From the NCBI GenBank assembly GCA_016795385.1, contig JAEUHI010000058.1, positions 36,420 through 100,419 on the forward strand: a DNA stretch of 64,000 nt. Reading direction: 5' to 3'. The notes under the pieces are model-generated. The model ran no database searches, was not told the origin of the DNA, and was given only the letters and a program-made list of their open reading frames with translations. Numbering within the stretch: the stretch's first letter is position 1; each line of letters opens with the position of its first letter. This document shows positions 15,491-26,191 of the stretch, piece after piece. Source of the stretch: Verrucomicrobiales bacterium (lineage in GTDB: Bacteria; Verrucomicrobiota; Verrucomicrobiia; Verrucomicrobiales; DEV007). The position numbers were made by a program, and so were the translations under genes.

Positions 15491-18400
15491 ATGACCGATA
15501 ACACTCAGCTCGACCTGCTTCCTCCGCTCTCCGCGGAACCCGCAGCGCCACGAGACGATCCCTCCTACCTCCTTTCCTCTCTGGACGTCTTCAATTGGGG
15601 GCCTTTCCACGGTCGTCATCGCTGTCCCATCGATCCGCGCGGCACGGCCATCATCGGCCCGACCGGCAGCGGCAAGACCACGCTGGTCGATGCGCTGATG
15701 ACGTTGCTCGCGCCCTTCCCGAAGTACAACCTCGCCTCCACCGGCGGACACGAGAGCGACCGCGACCTCATCTCCTACGTGCGCGGTGTCTCCGGCGTGG
15801 AAAATGCCCGCGAGGAGAACAGCCACGTCGCCCGGCCCGGCAAGACCCTCACCGGTCTGGCGGCGACCTATGACTCCGGTGGGGCCACCATCACGATTGG
15901 CTGCCTCCTCTGGGTCGATGGCTCCAGCAATGCCGCCGATGATTTGAAGAAGGCCTGGTACTTCGCCCGCGACCGTCCCGGCACGCTCGACGAGTTGCTC
16001 GCCCTGCATCACGAGGGTGGCAAGGCCGCCCTCACCCGGCTCTCGCGCGACACCGCCGGGCTGCGTCTTTTCTCCAGCAAAAAGGAATACCTCGCCCAAG
16101 TGCGCGGCTTCTTCGAAGTCGGTGAGAATGCCTTCTCGCTGCTCAACCGCGCCGCCGGCCTGAAGCAGATCAACAGCATCGACCAGATCTTCCGCGAGCT
16201 CGTCCTCGACGACCGCTCCGCCTTCGATCGCGCCGCCGAAGTCGCGCGCGAGTTCGACACGCTCCACGGCATCCACGAGGAGCTCCAGACCGCGCGCCGG
16301 CAGCGCGACTCGCTCGTGCCGGTGCGGCAGGGGAAAGGCGATTGGGAAAAAGCGGCCGCTCGTCTCGCCGATCACCGCCGCCTCAAGGACCTGCTGCCCG
16401 CTTGGTTCGCCTCCGCCGCCGTGCGTCTATGGGATGCCGAACGCGACACCCTCGCCCGCGCCAAGGAAGCCACCACCGCAGCACTCCGGTCCGCTGCGGA
16501 AAACGTCGATTCCATCGAAAGCCGTGTGCGTATTCTCAACGAGGAATACCTCCGGCACGGCGGCGCGTCGATCCAGACGATCGAGGAACTGCTGCGTGAC
16601 AAGGAGCGGCGAGCCGCCGAGACGCGGCGCTTCGCGGAACAATACCAGGCTTTTGCCGCCCGCCTGGGCCTCTCAACCGAACCCGGGGAAGCGGCCTTTC
16701 ACCAAAACCGCGAGCGGCTCCCCGCGGTCCGCGCCGAGGCCGAAGCCGCCCGCGAAACCGCCCGCCAGCAGTCCGTTGATCTGGCAGCCGAGCTCAAAAG
16801 CCTCCGCGAAGAACGCGATCGTCTCGCTCACGAAATCCGCGAAGCCGAGGCACGGCCGCATTCGAACATCCCCGCGAGTTTCCAGGCCTTCCGCGAACTG
16901 CTCGCCCGCGAACTCGGTCTGCCCGGCGAAGACCTGCCCTACGTCGCCGAACTCGTCGAAGTGAAAACCGAGGAACGTCGCTGGCAGGGCGCGATCGAGC
17001 GCGCCATCGGGTCCGAGCGGCTCCGCATCCTCGTGCCCGAATCGCGGATGCGCGAAGCCCTCGCCTGGGTCAATGATCGCGACAACCGGCTCCACGTCCG
17101 TCTGCAAAGCGCCGGGCTCCATCCCGAGCCGGCACGGTTTTTCGAAGACGGCTTCACCCGCAAGCTTTCCTATCGCGACCATCCGCTGCGCGAGCACGTG
17201 AAGCTCCTCCTCGCCCGCCGCGACCGCCACTGCGTCGCCTCCGCCGAGGTCCTCCGCACGACCGAACAGGGTATGACCGCCGAAGGTACCCTGTCTGATC
17301 AGCAGGGACGATTCGAGAAGCAGGATCAACGTCCCCTTTCCGAGGGCTGGATGACCGGCTTCGACAACCGCCACCTCCTCGCCACGCTGCGGGACGAACT
17401 CGGGCGGGCGGAGGAGCGCCTCGCCTCCCTCGATCGCGACAACACCTCCCACGCGAAGGCCGAACGCGAGGCGGCGGAAAAGATCACCCTCGTCGCCCAA
17501 CTCGAAGCGCTCGACTTTTCCCAAATCGACAGCGCCGGCATCGGGCACGAGATCGAGCAACTCCGACAACGGCTCGACGAACTGACCCGCCCCGGCTCCG
17601 ACGCCGCGACCGCCAAGGCCCGGTACGACGAAGCCCTGCGCGACCTCGAAGCGGGCAAGGCCGAGGTCGGTCGGCTACAGCAGCAGCTCGGCCGCGACGA
17701 GCACGCCCTCGACGCCGCCACGCGCGAGCTCGACCACGCCCGGGCCCGGCTCGGGGCAGGTCTCCACGAAGACGAAGCGGCCCTGACCGAACGACATTTT
17801 CCCATCGCTCCCGGCACCAGCGCCCGCCAACTGCCTGATCTCGAGCGCACCGCCGGACACGAGCTCGACCGCAACATCCAGCGTGACGAAGAGCGCAAAT
17901 CCGAGATCGAGCGCCGCCTCGTCCGTGCCATGGAAAAAGCCAAGCAGGAGGACACCGGCCACCTCTCCGAGACCGGCACCGAACTCCGCGACCTCGACGC
18001 CTACCTCGCCCGCCTCACCGTCCTCGAGAACGAATCCCTCCCCGAAAAGCGCGCCCGCTTTCTCGACTACCTGAACCAATCCTCCGGTCAGGGCGTCACC
18101 CAACTCCTCACCCACATCGGCAACGAAGTCAGCCTGATCCAGGAGCGCGTCGCCGATCTCAACGCCACTCTCAGCCGCGTCGATTTCCGCCACGGCCGTT
18201 ACCTGCGCCTCGACGCCCAGACCGTCGGCCATCCCGCCCTGCAACAGATGGAGGCCGCCCAGCGCAAGCTGCGCCACCTCGCCCTGAGCGAGCGCGATGA
18301 CGAGGGCGAGGCCCACTACCGTGCCCTCGGCGAAGTCGTTCGGCTGCTCCGCGAGGCCGCCGAAAAGCGTCACACCCTCGCCGCCCAGGCCCTCCTCGAT

Positions 18401-18838
18401 CCGCGCCACCGGCTCCAGTTCTCCGTCGTCGAGGTCGAGCGGCTCACCGGTCACAGCTCCGGCGCGCGCAAAGGATCGCAGACCGGCAGCGGCGGCGAGA
18501 AGGAGATGATGGCCAGCTACATCCTCACCGCCTCGCTCAGCTACGCCCTCTGTCCCGCCGGAGCGACGGTGCCGCGCTACGCCTCCATCGTGCTCGACGA
18601 GGCCTTTTCGAAAAGCTCGCCCGCCGCCGCCGCCCGGATCATCGAAGCCCTCCGCGCCTTCGGCCTGCATCCGCTCTTCGTCACGCCGAACAAGGAGATC
18701 GCCCTGTTGAAATCCCACACCCGCTCCGCCATCCTCGTCCACAACAAGAACCAGCGCGCCACCCTGACCTCGCTGACCTGGGAGGAGATCGAGGAGCATG
18801 CGCGGGAGCGGAAGGAGGGCGGAGCGGCCACCCCATGA
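15491..18838 (+). CDS. jetC: Wadjet type I subunit JetC (SMC/MukB-like ATPase)
   Basis: 1115 residues, the motor of Wadjet. The N-terminal head has Walker A at residues 56-63 (GPTGSGKT) followed by LVDALMTLL. Long coiled-coil regions run roughly through residues 300-480 and 620-980, separated by a hinge-like globular part (SFQAFRELLARELGLPGEDL, RWQGAIERAIGSERLRILVP). The C-terminal head has the ABC signature-like TGSGGEKEMMASYILTASL near residue 1000 and Walker B IVLDEAFSKSS near 1033. Family ATPases of this type extrude DNA loops and feed circular plasmids to JetD. The stop overlaps the jetD start by 4 bp (ATGA). Confidence 0.95.
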   Translation: MTDNTQLDLLPPLSAEPAAPRDDPSYLLSSLDVFNWGPFHGRHRCPIDPRGTAIIGPTGSGKTTLVDALMTLLAPFPKYNLASTGGHESDRDLISYVRGVSGVENAREENSHVARPGKTLTGLAATYDSGGATITIGCLLWVDGSSNAADDLKKAWYFARDRPGTLDELLALHHEGGKAALTRLSRDTAGLRLFSSKKEYLAQVRGFFEVGENAFSLLNRAAGLKQINSIDQIFRELVLDDRSAFDRAAEVAREFDTLHGIHEELQTARRQRDSLVPVRQGKGDWEKAAARLADHRRLKDLLPAWFASAAVRLWDAERDTLARAKEATTAALRSAAENVDSIESRVRILNEEYLRHGGASIQTIEELLRDKERRAAETRRFAEQYQAFAARLGLSTEPGEAAFHQNRERLPAVRAEAEAARETARQQSVDLAAELKSLREERDRLAHEIREAEARPHSNIPASFQAFRELLARELGLPGEDLPYVAELVEVKTEERRWQGAIERAIGSERLRILVPESRMREALAWVNDRDNRLHVRLQSAGLHPEPARFFEDGFTRKLSYRDHPLREHVKLLLARRDRHCVASAEVLRTTEQGMTAEGTLSDQQGRFEKQDQRPLSEGWMTGFDNRHLLATLRDELGRAEERLASLDRDNTSHAKAEREAAEKITLVAQLEALDFSQIDSAGIGHEIEQLRQRLDELTRPGSDAATAKARYDEALRDLEAGKAEVGRLQQQLGRDEHALDAATRELDHARARLGAGLHEDEAALTERHFPIAPGTSARQLPDLERTAGHELDRNIQRDEERKSEIERRLVRAMEKAKQEDTGHLSETGTELRDLDAYLARLTVLENESLPEKRARFLDYLNQSSGQGVTQLLTHIGNEVSLIQERVADLNATLSRVDFRHGRYLRLDAQTVGHPALQQMEAAQRKLRHLALSERDDEGEAHYRALGEVVRLLREAAEKRHTLAAQALLDPRHRLQFSVVEVERLTGHSSGARKGSQTGSGGEKEMMASYILTASLSYALCPAGATVPRYASIVLDEAFSKSSPAAAARIIEALRAFGLHPLFVTPNKEIALLKSHTRSAILVHNKNQRATLTSLTWEEIEEHARERKEGGAATP

Positions 18839-19998
18839 AACTCCCCTCCGATCTCGCGTCCCGTTGGTCCCGCCAGTGGGAAAATCCCGACCTGCGCGAA
18901 GACCGTCTCCTCGACGAGCCGGGCGCGTGGCCTACCAGCCTGCCCATTGGTCGCCCCACCGCCACCGAGATTGCCGATCACTGGCAGGAAACCGCTGCCC
19001 GCATCCAGTCCTGGCGCGAGGTCCGGCAGGGCACGGTGCGTTGGGAGAGCGTCGTTTTTCGCGCCACCGGAGCCCCCGTAGAGATTCCGGTCGCCTGGGA
19101 AATCGGTGACGCGGTGGAATGGGTCGCCGCCTCTGGAGACCGACGGGTGCGGGCCGAATATGGAAGCCTTCGCACCTTGCTCGAGGGCACCGATCCGCTC
19201 TTTCATCGTGTGCTTGTCCGCGAAAGGTCGTTGTGGAAAGCCAAACCAACCACCGAGGTGATCCAGGCCGCTCGGCTCGCGCTCCTGCTGGAGTCCGGCT
19301 GCGCCGCCGGGCAACCCCTGCGTGCGCTCTCCCTCGCCGGCATCGACAGCAAATTCTTCGAACGCCACCGGGGACTCGTCCAGCGTTTCCTCGATCTGCG
19401 GCACGACGGAGAGCCATCGCGACAGGGGCTCGAGACCTTCCTCGATGCCGCCCGCGACACCGATCATTGGTTGCTCGTCGCCGCCCTCGGCGAGGGGACC
19501 TCGCTGGGCTTCACCCGGCTCCGTGTCCGGGCGATCGAACTCGCCAGGCATCTCGAAACCTGCGCCCTGCTCGTCGTGGAAAACGAACGCTGCCTGCACC
19601 TGCTGCCCGACGATCTTCCCGGCGTGGTCGCCGTCCTCGGCACCGGAAACGACCTGTCCTGGCTCGCCTCGCCGCGCTTCCGCGAAACCCGCGTCGCCTA
19701 CTGGGGCGACCTTGATACCTGGGGGCTGACCTTGCTCGCCCGCGCCCGGGGCCACGCGCCGCATCTCGTTCCCTTGCTGATGACGCGCGAGATTTTTGAG
19801 AAGCATCCCGATGCTGCGGTAGCCGAGGCGACGACTGCATCAGACGATCCGCCTGCCGGACTCACGGATGAGGAAACGGCGCTCTACCGGTATTTGCTCT
19901 CGCGCGAAAGAGGCCGACTGGAGCAGGAGTTTCTCGCGGCCGAGATCGTCCGCCCCGCAATCCTCGATTGGGCCCGAGGCGGATTAGAATCTCTCTAG
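18835..19998 (+). CDS. jetD: Wadjet type I nuclease subunit JetD (DUF3322-DUF2220, Toprim fold)
   Basis: 387 residues. N-terminal DUF3322 (residues 1-190, with WRVxx-type strands and the conserved IDSKFFERHRGLVQRFLDL at about 170-188) is followed by DUF2220, a topoisomerase VI-like Toprim domain. Toprim catalytic residues are visible: the glutamate in ALLVVENERCL (about residue 245) and the DxD-type pair in VAYWGDLDTWGL (about residue 288). JetD cleaves the plasmid once the JetABC motor has identified a small circle. The start overlaps jetC by 4 bp. The next gene begins 14 bp after the stop on the same strand. Confidence 0.95.
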   Translation: MKLPSDLASRWSRQWENPDLREDRLLDEPGAWPTSLPIGRPTATEIADHWQETAARIQSWREVRQGTVRWESVVFRATGAPVEIPVAWEIGDAVEWVAASGDRRVRAEYGSLRTLLEGTDPLFHRVLVRERSLWKAKPTTEVIQAARLALLLESGCAAGQPLRALSLAGIDSKFFERHRGLVQRFLDLRHDGEPSRQGLETFLDAARDTDHWLLVAALGEGTSLGFTRLRVRAIELARHLETCALLVVENERCLHLLPDDLPGVVAVLGTGNDLSWLASPRFRETRVAYWGDLDTWGLTLLARARGHAPHLVPLLMTREIFEKHPDAAVAEATTASDDPPAGLTDEETALYRYLLSRERGRLEQEFLAAEIVRPAILDWARGGLESL

Positions 19999-20012
19999 AC
20001 CCAATTCAGCGC

Positions 20013-21830
20013 ATGGACATTTCACCTGACCAGCCCGCGATCCGACAAACGACCACGAAGAATCGCCGCCGGGCAAGGTGGATCTCGGGAATCCTTCTCG
20101 TCGCCCTTCTGCTTTGGGCCGCATGGCATTGGTGGGGTAATCGTTGGCTCCGGGCTGAGATGGGGGAGGTGTTCCTCCGCGCCATCGCAGATGAAAAGAG
20201 AGCGAGCCTCAAGGGGTGGGAAGGCGAGCGCATCGTCGGGGAAGAAGCGATCTCCTTTGCCGCGAACCGCAGCTTCTTTGTCATCGGCCTAACCGGTTAC
20301 AAGCTGCCGATCGATCCCGAGGACGTCGAAGTCGTTTTCTCTCCGAACGCCTCGAAACGCTTTCCCTATACAAGAGTAACACTGAGGCGACGGGGCGAGG
20401 AGAACGAAGCCGAGGCCGACCGAGAAACCTCCTCGGTTTCCGGAAATGGCGGCTCTGCCGTGCCCATCTCCGCCGACGGCTACTTCTTGACCAATGCCCA
20501 TGTCGTCGGGGAGGAGGGCGGGCCCTTTTACCTATGGGGGCTTACCGAGCATGGGATGAGGCTGGCGCACGCGCGGGTCGCATGGAGGGGTGCCCACGGA
20601 AACAACGATCTCCCGGACCTGGCCCTTCTCCACGCCGACCTCAACCCCCTCGCCCACTTCCGGCTCGAGCGGGCTGAGCTTCCGCCCGTGGAAGCGCCGG
20701 TGATCGTCGCCGGCTACGGGGGCATGTCCCCCAATCAGGCCGGCGGAAAGATCCTGAAGCACGGGGGCTGGCGAGACTGGAACGGTGGGGTGCGATGGAG
20801 GGCCTTTCTCCACGATGCGCCTCTACACCCCGGCGACAGCGGGGGGCTGGTGGCTGGTCTCGACGGAGGGCTCGTCGGGATCAATGCGGAAGTTCACCAC
20901 GACGGTCGTTGGCCTGGAAACATCCTCGAGAACTACCGGGCCCGGGCGCTCCACCCGGATCGAGACTGGCTGCTGGCGCTCATCGCCATCGACCGGGGCG
21001 AGCAGCAAGTGGGATGCTTCGCGGAATTTTCGCAAGCCTGCGGACTCTTCTCCGAGACGCCCGCTCCGGAACATGTCAACAGCCTCGGGATGGCCTTCTT
21101 TCCCGTGCCTCTCTCCTTCAACGAAGACGAGGCCCGCACCCTGCTCTTCTCGCAACACGAGACCTGCCTCCGGGACTACGCGACTTTCGCAGAGAATGCG
21201 ACCTCCGACGGCGGACACGCGGAACCTTCCGCCAAGTGGAAAACTACCTTCGAAGGCTACACGGACGACCATCCGGTAGGCTTCGTCACCTGGCACGAGG
21301 CCCGCGCCTTCTGCGAGTGGCTGACCTCCCGCGAGCGCGAGCTGGGTTTGATCGGCCCCGACGACCGCTACCGGCTGCCTAGCGACCTCGAATGGAGCTT
21401 CGCCATCGGAATCGGTCATTTGGAAGCGCCTGACCAGAGTCCGAAGGAAAGACGCCTGAAGGTCCGCGACCACTACCCTTGGGGGACCGAATGGCCGCCG
21501 ACACAACTCTCCGGCAACTATCGCGGGCCGGAAACCGAGGCCGAGACGGTAGCCGGGACACCCCCTGATGGCCACGTCCGCGCGGCGCCGGTCGGATCCT
21601 TCCCGCTGACGCATTGGGGCCTCTCCGATCTTGGCGGCAACGTCTGGGAGTGGTGCGAGGACGCCTGGCATCCCGACGAGTCGGACGTGAAGTCCGCCCG
21701 CGGTGCTGCATTCTCTACCGAAAATCGGCTCAATCTCCATTCATCGATTCGAAGGCCGGTCCCGCTCGATGCGGCCAACGCTGACGTTGGGTTTCGAGTG
21801 GTGCTGGAGAGGGGAGTTCAAAGGGATTGA
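20013..21830 (+). CDS. Membrane-anchored trypsin-like protease fused to an FGE/SUMF1-type domain
   Basis: 605 residues from the ATG at 20013 (the longer frame would overlap jetD). A membrane helix at about residues 20-38 (WISGILLVALLLWAAWHWW) leaves the rest outside the cytoplasm or as a large soluble part. A trypsin-like domain follows with an apparent complete triad: His163 in LTNAHVV, Asp202 in PDLALLHAD, Ser276 in HPGDSGGLV. Residues about 410-600 form a formylglycine-generating-enzyme-like domain (FVTWHEARAFCEWLTSRE, RYRLPSDLEWSFAIG, GLSDLGGNVWEWCED, ADVGFRVVLE), but the two catalytic cysteines of true FGE are not evident. It lies 14 bp after jetD, so it may be co-transcribed with Wadjet. 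A link to immunity is inference. Confidence 0.85.
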   Translation: MDISPDQPAIRQTTTKNRRRARWISGILLVALLLWAAWHWWGNRWLRAEMGEVFLRAIADEKRASLKGWEGERIVGEEAISFAANRSFFVIGLTGYKLPIDPEDVEVVFSPNASKRFPYTRVTLRRRGEENEAEADRETSSVSGNGGSAVPISADGYFLTNAHVVGEEGGPFYLWGLTEHGMRLAHARVAWRGAHGNNDLPDLALLHADLNPLAHFRLERAELPPVEAPVIVAGYGGMSPNQAGGKILKHGGWRDWNGGVRWRAFLHDAPLHPGDSGGLVAGLDGGLVGINAEVHHDGRWPGNILENYRARALHPDRDWLLALIAIDRGEQQVGCFAEFSQACGLFSETPAPEHVNSLGMAFFPVPLSFNEDEARTLLFSQHETCLRDYATFAENATSDGGHAEPSAKWKTTFEGYTDDHPVGFVTWHEARAFCEWLTSRERELGLIGPDDRYRLPSDLEWSFAIGIGHLEAPDQSPKERRLKVRDHYPWGTEWPPTQLSGNYRGPETEAETVAGTPPDGHVRAAPVGSFPLTHWGLSDLGGNVWEWCEDAWHPDESDVKSARGAAFSTENRLNLHSSIRRPVPLDAANADVGFRVVLERGVQRD

Positions 21831-22735
21831 AAAGGAAGGCGACTCTCCCAAAAAATGGCGCCCTCCCGTCAGGCACCCGATTACGATGCCCCGTTTGTCG
21901 GAAAGCAGCGAGGACTGGCGGGACGATACATTTCGCCCCAAAAGGGAAAGGCCAGCGTGACCTCGAGGTAACAATGCCAGCCCGAGCGTGCTTCGTATTC
22001 ATCGTAGCAGTCCGCGACGATCTCCCTTTTGATGCGCTTTTCGCGGGCCACGTTCGTCGTCAGTGGTTTCGATTTCATTTGAGCAGTCGGAGGGAAGGAT
22101 AGTGTTTGCGGTAGTGACTTCCCTTGAAACGACGCAGCAGGTATTCGATCCGCTTTGCGGGAGTCTCCCGCGCCTTCTCCTCCAGATCGCGGCAATAGCG
22201 GTAGGAAACGTTTCCGTTCTGTCGGAAGTTCTTGCGCGTCTCGGCGAGTTCGACAGGGGACAAGGAAAGGATTCGCTGAAAGCCCGACCAATTTCAATCA
22301 CCTCGCCACGAGGCTGCTCAGGACATGCATTCCCGGAAGGAACGGCCTCAACCGCGGATCGAACCCCATTCGGACGTGATCGACCTGGCCGTTGATTTCG
22401 TTCACCGTCTCGAGCAATTCCTCGTCGCTTCCGTCGGGCGAGACTCGGCTGATCCTGAGATAGCGGCGTGGCGCTCGTGCCAGCCGCGGAGGACCGCACG
22501 ACTGTCATCTGGCAGATCTATTACTGAGGCGAGCAGATCGATCGCCCCAAGTCTGGACCAGGCAGTGCACTCCTGGCAGAGAAAGTCGTCGGTGGTGGCG
22601 ATCACCTCGTTGGGAGCGATTGTCTTTCCGACGAGGTAGTCGCGGTGAAAGGCCCGGATGATCCCGTTTTCCAATCGATTCCAACGACACGAATGATGTC
22701 ATCGCGAAACCGGTTGGGTGATCAGGAGGGAGAGG
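21831..22735. other. Gene-free remnant region downstream of the Wadjet operon
   Basis: About 0.9 kb without an intact gene. On the minus strand it holds a broken copy of a small conserved protein (separate entry) and a cluster of short, interrupted coding-like stretches. One reads VSYRYCRDLEEKA followed by RIEYLLRRFKGSHYRKHY, ending near 22075. Another, near 22402-22674, has KTIAPNEVIATTDDFLCQEC. They lie in different frames with stops between them, as expected from decayed genes or recombination debris. No tRNA, integrase or insertion-sequence ends were recognised. Confidence 0.5.
21880..22083 (-). pseudogene. Frameshifted remnant of a small calcium-binding-protein-like gene
   Basis: Minus-strand reading from the ATG at about 22080 gives KRIKREIVADCYDEYEARSG and then WHCYLEVTLAFPF. 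This resembles a widespread family of roughly 100-residue proteins with the core EIxVDAYxExERAMGWYYYLxxxLxFPFxAKC. After FPF the frame drifts; a one-base shift restores GAKCIV, and a second shift gives SLLSDKRGIVIG, like the following SPLxxGxxVxVxG strand. Two shifts in a short span argue for a pseudogene, unless there are sequencing errors. Family recognition is from memory of the motif. Confidence 0.5.
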
Positions 22736-22737
22736 CC

Positions 22738-22790
22738 CAAACCAAAAACCCCACCCCGGCCGGGAGGAGGTCGGCCGGAGTGGGGCGGGA
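22738..22790 (-). terminator. Rho-independent terminator of katG
   Basis: A 14-bp GC-rich stem with one mismatch (arms at 22749-22762 and 22772-22785, 9-base loop) is followed, in the minus-strand direction, by a T-rich tract (read on the plus strand as CCAAACCAAAAA). It lies about 45 bp beyond the katG stop codon, the expected position for transcription leaving katG. Confidence 0.8.
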
Positions 22791-22829
22791 TTCAGGGTTT
22801 CCCCTGAAAGGATTTTGGTGATGTCAGGA

Positions 22830-25139
<2,310 letters not shown>

Positions 25140-25276
25140 GGTGGATGGCGGGGTGGAGGTTTCGGAGGGCCCGCCGAGTCGCGGCGAACCCTCAACTTAA
25201 TAACCAAGGGGTCTTGATGCATCTAATGCATTGTTCATATTGTTGCGATGCGTCATGGGAATGGTAGGGTGCGGCC
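25140..25276. promoter_or_regulatory. katG-oxyR divergent promoter region with repeated ATGCAT-type palindromes
   Basis: 137 bp between the two divergent starts, AT-richer than its surroundings. It contains GATGCATC (25216-25223), AATGCATT (25225-25232) and GATGCGTC (25247-25254), three related 8-bp near-palindromes on the OxyR side. OxyR binds extended sites made of short repeats in exactly this kind of spacer, so these are reasonable candidates for the operator, though they do not match the E. coli consensus closely. Confidence 0.45.
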
Positions 25277-26161
25277 GTGAAAACCGAATTGGAACTCCAG
25301 CAACTCGAACAGTTTGTGGCCCTTGCCCGTGCCCGGAACTTCACCCGCGCGGCGACTGAGCTGAATCTTTCCCAGTCGGCGCTGAGCCGGGCGATCCAGC
25401 GTCTGGAGGAACAGATCGGCCAGCCGCTCTTTGAACGAAAGCCGCGCGAGGTGGTGTTGACGGATCTGGGGGAATTGCTGCTGGAGCGGGCGAAAGAGAT
25501 CTTGAATCTGGTGGACGACACGTTCCTTCTGCTCTCCGACGCGGGCCGCCACGGGCGGGTGCGCCTCGGAGCGATCCCGACGATCGCCCCCTATTTTTTG
25601 CCCTCCTTGCTGAGGAGCTTTTCGACGGCACATCCGGACATTTCGATCCTCGTGCAGGAGGACACGACGGAACATCTGCTGAAGCGCTGCAGCCACGGCG
25701 AGATCGATCTCGCGATCCTCGCGTTGCCTCTCCTTGCGAAATATCTCGAAATCGAGCCTCTCTTCGACGAGGAGCTGCTTTTGGTGGTTTCGTCAGGGCA
25801 CGAGCTGGCGACGGCGGAGGAGGTCACGGCGGATACGGTGGAGCGCCATCCCTTTGTCATGCTGAACGAGGCGCATTGCCTCTCCGATCACGTGGCGTCC
25901 TATTGCCGGCAACAGGCCGTGCAACCGGTGACGGTCGAACGCATCAGCCAGATCGCCACGGTGCAGGAGCTCGTCGCCTTGGATCACGGGATCTCCATTC
26001 TTCCGGAAATGGCACGACGGTTCGATACGAGCGATCGCCGCGTTTACCGATCGTTCACCGGGGAAAAACCCACACGCACCATCGCGATGGCGTGGAATCC
26101 ATACCGCTATCAGAGCAAGTGGACGAAGGCGCTGATGGATCATCTGCGCGGAGCTTCCTGA
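25277..26161 (+). CDS. oxyR: LysR-type peroxide sensor (OxyR)
   Basis: 294 residues from a GTG start. N-terminal helix-turn-helix of the LysR family (LEQFVALARARNFTRAATEL, LSQSALSRAIQRLEEQIG). The regulatory domain contains HCLSDHVASYC, with Cys201 and Cys210 spaced exactly as the redox pair Cys199/Cys208 of E. coli OxyR. This makes it a hydrogen-peroxide sensor rather than a metabolite-binding LysR. Its divergent position next to katG is the classical arrangement, and katG is the obvious target. Confidence 0.93.
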   Translation: MKTELELQQLEQFVALARARNFTRAATELNLSQSALSRAIQRLEEQIGQPLFERKPREVVLTDLGELLLERAKEILNLVDDTFLLLSDAGRHGRVRLGAIPTIAPYFLPSLLRSFSTAHPDISILVQEDTTEHLLKRCSHGEIDLAILALPLLAKYLEIEPLFDEELLLVVSSGHELATAEEVTADTVERHPFVMLNEAHCLSDHVASYCRQQAVQPVTVERISQIATVQELVALDHGISILPEMARRFDTSDRRVYRSFTGEKPTRTIAMAWNPYRYQSKWTKALMDHLRGAS

Positions 26162-26191
26162 ACACTTCGGCACCTTTGATGCACCGTTTGC

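Noticed and set aside
20013..21830. A true formylglycine-generating enzyme that would mature the sulfatase at 35 kb
   Set aside because: The C-terminal domain has the fold signature but the catalytic cysteine pair expected before the final GFRVV is missing (it reads RRPVPLDAANADVGFRVV).
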